In this document: positions 57,762 to 64,000 of the stretch, piece by piece
How positions within the stretch are numbered: position 1 is the first letter of the stretch
How the letters are laid out: each line of letters starts with the position of its first letter
Origin: CAIWHR01 sp039931775
Lineage (GTDB): Bacteria; Pseudomonadota; Gammaproteobacteria; Burkholderiales; Casimicrobiaceae
DNA length: 64,000 nucleotides
NCBI GenBank assembly: GCA_039931775.1
Contig: JBDTRG010000065.1
Span: 1 to 64,000 of the forward strand
Direction of reading: 5' to 3'
The notes under the pieces: generated by a model
The model's input: the letters and a program-made list of their open reading frames with translations, nothing else
Database searches by the model: none
Told to the model about the DNA's origin: nothing
Position numbers and translations under genes: made by a program

Positions 57762-60053
57762 GTGACGGCGTCGACCGGACCGACTCGAGGCGGCGCCGCA
57801 GCCGTGGACGTCGTCATCCCCGTCTACAATGCCGCCGACGAGGCCGCGCGCTGCGTCGAGAGCGTTCTGCTGCACACGGATCGAAGCCACCGGTTGGTTC
57901 TGATCGACGACGGATCGCCCGATCCCGCGATCGCCGCCTACTTCGCCGAGCTGAAACGGCGCGCGTTGCCGAACGTCGTGCTGATGCGCAACGCGAAGAA
58001 CCTGGGCTTTCCCCAAACCGCCAACCGCGGCATGCGCCTCTCCCGCGCCGACGTCGTCCTGCTCAATTCCGACACGCTCGTCACGAAGGGCTGGCTCGTG
58101 GCGCTCGCCCGCTGCACGGCCTCGGATCCGCGCATCGGAACGGCGACGCCGTTCTCCAACAACGCCGAGATCTGCTCGTTCCCGCGCTTCTGTGAAAACA
58201 ACGTGCCGCGGGACGGCGACGATCCGGAGCGGATTCGCGAAGCTCTTTTTCGCGCGGCCGTACCGAGCTATCCGTGGCTGCCGACGGGCGTGGGCTTCTG
58301 CTTTTACATCCGCCGCGAGCTGATCGATGCGATCGGCGTGTTCGATCCGGCGTTTGGCCGGGGTTACGGCGAGGAGAACGATTTCTGCATGCGGGCGCTG
58401 ACCGCCGGCTATCGCAGCGTCCTCTGCGACGACGCTTACGTTCTGCACGTCGGAGGTCGGAGTTTCGAAGGACAGAAGGACGAGCTCGGGCTGCGCAACA
58501 CTGCGCTGCTCTGCGCGCGCCATCCGCACTATCTCGACCTCGTCCGGGATTACATCGCCCGCGACCCGGTGCGGCCGCTGCGCGACGCGGCACTGACGCA
58601 GCATCGCATCCTGACCGGGCCCGCGCGCGGGGTGCTCCATGTGCTGCAGACCCACGGCGGCGGCACCGAACGGCAGGTGCGTGCGCTGATCAATGAATCT
58701 AGGCTGCGTTACCGCCACTATCTGGCGATCGCGGTCGGCGACGCGTGGAGGATCGAGGAGACGCACGACGACGGCGCCGGGCGCAACTACGAGTTCCGGC
58801 GGGCGCCGGACGAACCGTGGCCGGTATTCGTCGGCGGGATTGCGGCGACGTTTGGCATCGATCTCGTCCACCTGCACAACATCTCTCAATGCCGGGAAGG
58901 CGTGATCACGGCGCTCGAAGGCCTCGTCCTTCCGTATGGCTACACGGTCCACGATCTCGATTTCGCGTGCCCGACGATCACGTTCCTGGCCGCCGACGGC
59001 ATGTATTGCGGCGGCGTGACCGACGCGACGGCGTGTGCGCGCTGCCTCGCGGCGCAACCGAAATTCCACGAGGTCGACATCAACGCGTGGCGAGCGCGCC
59101 ACCGCGAGCTCCTCGGAAGGAGTGCGTTCGTCATCGCGCCGTCGCAGTGGGCGGCGTCGATGCTGGCGCGCTACTTTCCGCGACGCGTGGCCGAGGTGAT
59201 CCCCCACGGCGCGCCGTCGCCGGCGGATGCGGGCGTCACCGAGGCACCGCGCGCCCCCTTCGACCGGCCCGGCGTCGATGCGCCGACCGTGGCCGTGCTG
59301 GGGGCCATCGGTCCGGACAAGGGCGCGCGGCGGCTGGAGCGACTCGTCGACCTTGCGCGGACGCGCGGCCTCAAGCTCTCCTTCGTGCTGATCGGATACC
59401 TCGACGTCAAGCACGGGCCATGGCAAAGCGACGACAAGACGCTTACGATTCACGGCCGATATGAACCTGTTGACCTCCCCGCGCTCCTTCACCACTACCG
59501 CGCGCGGCTCGTCGCCTTTCCGTCGGCAGGACCCGAGTCGTTCAGTTTCACGTTGTCCGAGGCGTGGGCGGCGGGGCTTCCGGTCATCGTGCCGCCGTTC
59601 GGCGCGCTCGCCGAGCGCGTGCAGGCGACCGACGCCGGATGGCTGTGGACCGACGCCGAGTGGCGCAGCGAGGAGGCAATGCTCGACCGGATCGTCGCGC
59701 TCGTCGCCGCCGAAAGCGGCGTTGCGCTGGCCGAGGCAGCGCAGCGCGCGCGAGCCGTTCCGCTTCCGACGGTTGTCGACATGGCAGAGCGAACGCTCGC
59801 CCGGTACGACGCGGCATGTGCGGAGGCACCGGTGTCGCGCGCGACGGCGTTTCCCCCGGCGCGCGTTCGTGATGCGCTGGGATACGTGCCGTGGTCGCCG
59901 CCTTCGCAGCCGCCATCCGCCGCAGCGAAAGGGAAGGATCCCGGGCGGCTGCTTCGCGCCGCGCGCGGTTTGCGCCGGACGATCGTCGGTCGCGCCCTGT
60001 CGCGCATGACGCCGGCGAGCGTCCGAAATGCGATGAAGCGACGCCTGCCGTAA
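57762..60053 (+). CDS. Bifunctional GT2-GT4 glycosyltransferase
   Basis: A 763-residue two-domain protein. Residues 15-270 are a GT-A family 2 domain: VDVVIPVYNAADEAARCVESVL, GFPQTANRGMRLSRADVVLLNSDT (DxD-like NSD) and RGYGEENDFCMRAL. Residues about 285-690 are a GT-B family 4 domain: VLHVLQTHGGGTERQ, AVLGAIGPDKGARRLE and the SAGPESFSFTLSEAWAAGLPVIVP donor site. A basic linker and C-terminal helix end the protein. Start GTG 57762. It overlaps the next gene by one base (TAATG). Two glycosidic steps in one enzyme suit assembly of a short protein- or lipid-linked glycan. Confidence 0.88.
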   Translation: MTASTGPTRGGAAAVDVVIPVYNAADEAARCVESVLLHTDRSHRLVLIDDGSPDPAIAAYFAELKRRALPNVVLMRNAKNLGFPQTANRGMRLSRADVVLLNSDTLVTKGWLVALARCTASDPRIGTATPFSNNAEICSFPRFCENNVPRDGDDPERIREALFRAAVPSYPWLPTGVGFCFYIRRELIDAIGVFDPAFGRGYGEENDFCMRALTAGYRSVLCDDAYVLHVGGRSFEGQKDELGLRNTALLCARHPHYLDLVRDYIARDPVRPLRDAALTQHRILTGPARGVLHVLQTHGGGTERQVRALINESRLRYRHYLAIAVGDAWRIEETHDDGAGRNYEFRRAPDEPWPVFVGGIAATFGIDLVHLHNISQCREGVITALEGLVLPYGYTVHDLDFACPTITFLAADGMYCGGVTDATACARCLAAQPKFHEVDINAWRARHRELLGRSAFVIAPSQWAASMLARYFPRRVAEVIPHGAPSPADAGVTEAPRAPFDRPGVDAPTVAVLGAIGPDKGARRLERLVDLARTRGLKLSFVLIGYLDVKHGPWQSDDKTLTIHGRYEPVDLPALLHHYRARLVAFPSAGPESFSFTLSEAWAAGLPVIVPPFGALAERVQATDAGWLWTDAEWRSEEAMLDRIVALVAAESGVALAEAAQRARAVPLPTVVDMAERTLARYDAACAEAPVSRATAFPPARVRDALGYVPWSPPSQPPSAAAKGKDPGRLLRAARGLRRTIVGRALSRMTPASVRNAMKRRLP

Positions 60054-63000
60054 TGGGAAAGGCCGAGTACAAGCGGTGGCTCGAACGCGGCCGCGGCTAT
60101 CAGTTCGAAGGTCGCGCGATCGACGCGATGCTCTGCTATCGCCTCGCGCATCGCGAGGATCCAGGCGCTTCCGACGCGCCGTTCCATCTGGGCGAGGTGC
60201 TCTGGCAACTGGGCAGGATTCCGGGCGCGATCGCGGCGTGGCGCGACGCAGCCGCGGCCAATCCGCGCCACCTGGCGCCGAACCTGGCGCTCGCCGAGGC
60301 CCAGCTCGCCGCGGGTGATCTCGCAGGGGCCCGACATGCCGCCAACGCGGCGCTCGGCATCGCCCCCGGCAACGCCCGCGCCACGATCCTGGCGTCCATC
60401 GCCGCGATGCTGGAAGGCGATGGCGGCGATTCGGGCGCGGCCGCCTTCCGGCTGCTCGAGCGGGAGCCGCGACTGCTCGAGGCCGCGGCGATTTCCGGCC
60501 CCCTCGCTCACGCGCTCGATCATTCCCCCGATCTTCCCGGACGCACAGAATTCCTGGCCTCGCTCGGCCGTTCGCCCGAGCCGCTCGCCGGCGCGCAACC
60601 TCTGTTGCTGGCGCTCGTGATCGAATCCATGCCTCGAGCCTCGGTTGATGCCGGCGCCTCGACGGCCCTGGCCGCGATGGCGCGCGACCGTGCGTTCGGC
60701 CCGGCCGATCACGAGGCGCTGCGCAGGGTGGCGGCGGCGGTCATGCTCGTCGATTCCATCGCCGGACGCGAACTCGGCGCGCGCTACGCGGCGCTGTGCG
60801 CCATGGCGTTTGCGCCTGCCGTGCCGCACGGCTGGCCGATCCGAACCGCGGGGGAGAGGTATCGCGTCATCGTGCTTTTGCCGCCGACGCTCACCGACCA
60901 TGCGGCACGAGCGACGATTTCGGCATTGTCGCGCCTGCCGCGCGACCGGTTCGACCTCGCGGTGGCGACCTTCGGCGCGGCGTCGGCTGACGTGAAGGAC
61001 GCGGCGAACGCCCTCGCGCCGGCGGTGGCCGAGTTGCCGGTCGTGAATGACCCAGCCGTTGCCAAGGCGCTGGCGGCGCGCGACTTCGACGTGCTCGTCG
61101 ACCTCGCGGGAGCCGTCGCGGCGCCACTTTTGGCACAAAGGCCCGCGCGCGCGATCTTCGCGATTCGCACGACGGGCGACGCAAACGTCGAACCGATCGT
61201 CGACCGGACGTTCGCCGATGCGGAGGCGCTCGTCGCGGGCATCCTGTCGCAACGGGCGGCGCACGATGCGAGCCGGGATTGCCAGTTCGACGCTTCGGCG
61301 CTGGACGCGATGTGGAACGATGCAGTGCGCACGCATCAGCGCGGCGATCCGGACCTCGCGCGTGCCGCCTATACGCAATTGCTCGGCGCGCAACCCGGAT
61401 TCGCTTCCGCGCACTACCTGCGCGGAATCCTCGCTCGCGACGCCGGCGACAGTGCAGCCGCTCGCGCCGACTTCGCCGCCGCGCTCGAGGCCGCGCCATC
61501 GTACGTCGACGCGCGCGTAGCTGCCGCCGGTGCGGCCACCGACGCAAACGAACCTGCCGCTGCTATCGCGTTGTGCCAGGAAGGCCTTGCGCGCACGCCG
61601 GGCAGCGTCGGCCTGTGGCGAGCGCTGGGCATGGCCGAGCTCGCGCTCTCCGACGGCGCCGCGGCGGCCGCCGCCTTCGAGCGCGCGCTCGCCCTCGATC
61701 CCGACGACGGCGACACGCACTACAACCACGGCGTCGCGCTGCAGATGCAACGCTCGTTCAACGACGCGGCGCGCGCGTATCAGCGGGCGCTGGCGTTCAA
61801 GCCCACCTTGATCCACGCCGACTACAACCTCGGCGTGCTGTTTCAGCAACAGGGTGTCGCGGATGCGGCGATCACCGCGTACGAATCGGTCCTCGCCGCC
61901 GATCCGAAACACGTTTCCGCGTACAAGAATCTGGGCGAGGTCCTGCTTGGTGCCGGCAAGTTCGACGCATGGATCGCGAACTTCGGGCGCTTCGAGGCCC
62001 ATTGTCCCGACGCGCTGCCGCTCGCCGTCCAGGCGCTGGAAGTGTGCCAGTACCTCGGCGATTTTCAGAAGGTCGAGCACTATCTCGACGGCTTGCGCCG
62101 CGAGGCGTTCCGGGTCGAGAGCGAGCTGCAACTGGCCGACTGCCTGGAAGTGCTTCTGTACCTGCTGCTGTACTTCGACGTCGAGCCGGAGATGATGCTG
62201 CGTTTTGCGCAGACCTACGATGCCACGGCGAAGCGGGTCTACGGCGAGCAGTTCCCCCCGCGGCCGGCGCGCAAGCCCGGGCGTTTGCGGATCGGCTACC
62301 TGTCGGCGGACCTGCGCAATCATGTGATGGGCAAGATGGCGTGGCAGGCGATCGCCCTGCACGACAAGTCGCGGTTCGAGCTCTTTTTCTATTCGCTATC
62401 GAACGAAAGCGACGCGTGGACGGATCGCTTTCGCGGGATCGCGGATCGGTTCGAAGTTGTCGCACCTCGCAACGAACGCGGGGCCGCGTTGCGCATCGCC
62501 GAAGACGACCTCGACGTGCTCGTCGACCTTTCCGGGCACACGAAGGGCGCAAAGCCGGGGATCCTCGCATTCAAACCGGCGCGGGTGCAGATCACGCACG
62601 TCGCGAGTGCAGGAACCATCGGAATGTCCGCCGTCGACTTCAAGCTCACCGACCGCTACGCCGACGTGCCCGAGAACCGGGCGTTGCAGATCGAGGCGCC
62701 GCTGGTGATGGAGGGTTGCGTCTATCCGTATCGCCATGTGGCGCCGGCCGCGCGGCATCCCTTTCATCGCGATGCGCTCCGCATCGCCGCTGATGCGGTG
62801 GTGATCGGCGCGTTCGTCAGCGGTCTCAAGCTGTCGCGGCGTTGCCTTTCGCTCTGGCGGGAAGTGCTCGAACGGATCCCGCGCGCGCGGCTCGCGTTCT
62901 CGCCGGTCAACCCGGCTGCGCGGTCGCTTTACCTGCGACTGGCAGGGGTCGCGGGGATTCCGGCGGAGCGTCTGGTATTCGTCCCACAGGGACGCGACGA

Positions 63001-63397
63001 TGCCGAAAACCAGGCCCGATACGAGCTCGTCGATTTCGTGCTCGATCCGATGCCCTATGGCGGCACCAACGGGACACTGGAGGCCATCGACATGCGCGTC
63101 CCCGTCGTGACGCTCCAGGGCCGACGGCATGGGGAGCGCACGTCGTACTCGATCCTCTCCAATCTCGGCGTGACGGATACCATTGCCCAGAGCGGGCGCG
63201 ATTACGTGGAGATCGCCGTGCGCCTTGCTGACGACGCGCTGTTCATGGCAAGCGTGCGCGCCGCGATCGGCGAGCGCCTCAAATTCTCGCCGCTCACGGA
63301 CGCGGCCGCGCACACTCGTCACCTCGAGTCTGCTTACGTTGCGGCGTTGCAGGAGCGCTGCCCGGACGCGGTCGCGGCAGGATCGATCGGTGGCTGA
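60053..63397 (+). CDS. Giant TPR/SPINDLY (GT41) protein with an internal degenerate lobe
   Basis: A 1114-residue protein. A short TPR region (about 1-110) is followed by a module (about 268-400) that looks like a worn copy of the GT41 N-terminal lobe (YRVIVLLPP...RFDLAVATFG...FDVLVDLAGAVAAPLLA). A second TPR array (about 425-640) leads to an intact GT41 catalytic region (about 742-1085). There GYLSADLRNHVMGKM supplies the His, VSGLKLSRRCLSLWREVLER supplies the Lys, and DPMPYGGTNGTLEAIDMRVPVVT is the donor loop. It probably glycosylates proteins at Ser/Thr in the cytoplasm. It is coupled to the genes on both sides by 1- and 8-base overlaps. Confidence 0.87.
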   Translation: MGKAEYKRWLERGRGYQFEGRAIDAMLCYRLAHREDPGASDAPFHLGEVLWQLGRIPGAIAAWRDAAAANPRHLAPNLALAEAQLAAGDLAGARHAANAALGIAPGNARATILASIAAMLEGDGGDSGAAAFRLLEREPRLLEAAAISGPLAHALDHSPDLPGRTEFLASLGRSPEPLAGAQPLLLALVIESMPRASVDAGASTALAAMARDRAFGPADHEALRRVAAAVMLVDSIAGRELGARYAALCAMAFAPAVPHGWPIRTAGERYRVIVLLPPTLTDHAARATISALSRLPRDRFDLAVATFGAASADVKDAANALAPAVAELPVVNDPAVAKALAARDFDVLVDLAGAVAAPLLAQRPARAIFAIRTTGDANVEPIVDRTFADAEALVAGILSQRAAHDASRDCQFDASALDAMWNDAVRTHQRGDPDLARAAYTQLLGAQPGFASAHYLRGILARDAGDSAAARADFAAALEAAPSYVDARVAAAGAATDANEPAAAIALCQEGLARTPGSVGLWRALGMAELALSDGAAAAAAFERALALDPDDGDTHYNHGVALQMQRSFNDAARAYQRALAFKPTLIHADYNLGVLFQQQGVADAAITAYESVLAADPKHVSAYKNLGEVLLGAGKFDAWIANFGRFEAHCPDALPLAVQALEVCQYLGDFQKVEHYLDGLRREAFRVESELQLADCLEVLLYLLLYFDVEPEMMLRFAQTYDATAKRVYGEQFPPRPARKPGRLRIGYLSADLRNHVMGKMAWQAIALHDKSRFELFFYSLSNESDAWTDRFRGIADRFEVVAPRNERGAALRIAEDDLDVLVDLSGHTKGAKPGILAFKPARVQITHVASAGTIGMSAVDFKLTDRYADVPENRALQIEAPLVMEGCVYPYRHVAPAARHPFHRDALRIAADAVVIGAFVSGLKLSRRCLSLWREVLERIPRARLAFSPVNPAARSLYLRLAGVAGIPAERLVFVPQGRDDAENQARYELVDFVLDPMPYGGTNGTLEAIDMRVPVVTLQGRRHGERTSYSILSNLGVTDTIAQSGRDYVEIAVRLADDALFMASVRAAIGERLKFSPLTDAAAHTRHLESAYVAALQERCPDAVAAGSIGG

Positions 63398-64000
63398 TCG
63401 GGAGCTTGCGCTGGCGCAGGCAGCCGTTGCCACCGCACCGAACGACGCCGCATTGCATTTCCGGCTGGCGCAGCTCCTTGAGGACGCAGGTCAGCTGCCC
63501 GCGGCCGTGAACAGTCTTCGCACCGCCTTACGACTGCGGCCGAACCATGCCGAGGCGCATGGCTACCTGGGCCTGCTGCTTGCGGATACCGCGGACGCCG
63601 AAGGCGCCATTGCGAGCCTCCGGCGCGCGGTAGCGCTCAAACCGGACTACCTCCGCGCGTGGAACAACCTCGGATCGGCGCTGCGCAACGCGGGACGGCT
63701 CCAGGAGGCGGTCGACGCGATCCAGACTGCGCTGCGGCTGCAGCCCGATTACGCGTTCGGCCACGCGTCCCTCGGTCTCCTGGAGCGCGACCTCGGGGAC
63801 GAGCCTGCGGCGGAAGGTTCGCTGCGCACCGCGTTGCGGCTGCGGCCGGATTTGCGAAGCGCGATGGTCGGCCTCGCGGGCCTGCTGCAGCGACAGAGTC
63901 GGCTCGACGAGTCGGCGCAGCTCTACGTCGGCGCGCTCAAGCTGCAGTCGGCCGCCAACGAGTGGTTTCAATTGGGCGTCGTGCTGTCCGAGCGCGGCGA
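63390..64000 (+). CDS. TPR-repeat protein (partial, runs off the right edge)
   Basis: An open frame without stop to the window end, at least 203 codons. From GTG 63390 it reads ADRELALAQAAVATAPNDAAL and continues in at least five TPR repeats (LHFRLAQLLEDAGQLPAAVNSL, AHGYLGLLLADTADAEGAIASL, WNNLGSALRNAGRLQEAVDAI, and so on). The 8-base overlap with the GT41 gene shows coupled translation. It is likely another TPR-glycosyltransferase or sulfotransferase, but the catalytic part lies outside the window. Confidence 0.8.
   Translation, partial: MADRELALAQAAVATAPNDAALHFRLAQLLEDAGQLPAAVNSLRTALRLRPNHAEAHGYLGLLLADTADAEGAIASLRRAVALKPDYLRAWNNLGSALRNAGRLQEAVDAIQTALRLQPDYAFGHASLGLLERDLGDEPAAEGSLRTALRLRPDLRSAMVGLAGLLQRQSRLDESAQLYVGALKLQSAANEWFQLGVVLSERG

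Noticed and set aside
57681..62362. Minus-strand open frames of 604 and 955 codons opposite the glycosyltransferase genes
   Set aside because: Translations are Arg/His/Asp-rich without recognisable domains, typical of antisense shadows of high-GC genes. The plus-strand proteins have convincing motifs.

Overview
The window is a high-GC chromosomal segment from a Gram-negative bacterium, most likely a betaproteobacterium (Burkholderiales or Rhodocyclales type). Support comes from the betaproteobacterial 16-strand-type porin, the gene run gpmI | rhodanese-grxC-secB-SH3-gpsA-trmL-comF, argB followed by slmA, divergent rubredoxin and thiDE, and a ctaCDG-E / SURF1 / ctaB / sco oxidase cluster. Coding density is very high, with many 1-20 base overlaps between consecutive genes. 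I saw no rRNA, tRNA, CRISPR array or insertion sequence.

Layout. 0-5.6 kb: a truncated porin, then an undecaprenyl-phosphate sugar-phosphate transferase and a CapD/FlaA1-type nucleotide-sugar dehydratase in translational overlap, meeting a glycosyltransferase gene tail to tail. 5.7-15.3 kb: housekeeping genes (argB, slmA, moeB-like, ctpA, gpmI, grxC, secB, gpsA, trmL). 15.2-20.2 kb: comF and a bioB-bioF-bioH-bioC run; bioH carries a hairpin-forming repeat translated in frame at its start. 20.4-26.0 kb: an alternative cytochrome c oxidase operon resembling coxMNOP, whose subunit II carries two cytochrome c domains. 26.1 kb: bioD. 27-35 kb: the main aa3-type oxidase operon with its assembly factors (ctaG, SURF1, ctaB, SCO and a SCO-like protein) but without a heme A synthase gene (ctaA).

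35-41.5 kb: a TPR/SPINDLY O-GlcNAc-transferase-like protein, gloA, rubredoxin, thiD-thiE, a GT2-TPR protein and a WbsX-type protein. 41.6-52.9 kb: a complete-looking type II secretion operon (E-F-G-H-I-J-K-L-M-C/N-D), with a secretin that has a lipoprotein signal. 53-57.7 kb: a lipoprotein, two secreted proteins of unknown function each with its own signals and terminators, and a periplasmic parvulin-type isomerase. 57.8-64 kb: a GT2-GT4 fusion, a 1114-residue TPR/SPINDLY protein with an internal degenerate copy of its N-terminal catalytic lobe, and the start of a further TPR protein.

The most suggestive arrangement is the right third. A lipid-anchored secretin and the rest of a type II secretion machine are followed by exported proteins, a folding catalyst and several cytoplasmic glycosyltransferases. 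This could be a locus for making, glycosylating and exporting a surface protein, but that link is an inference from gene order. The other points of note are the two oxidase operons with no ctaA, and the mobile-looking repeat in bioH.
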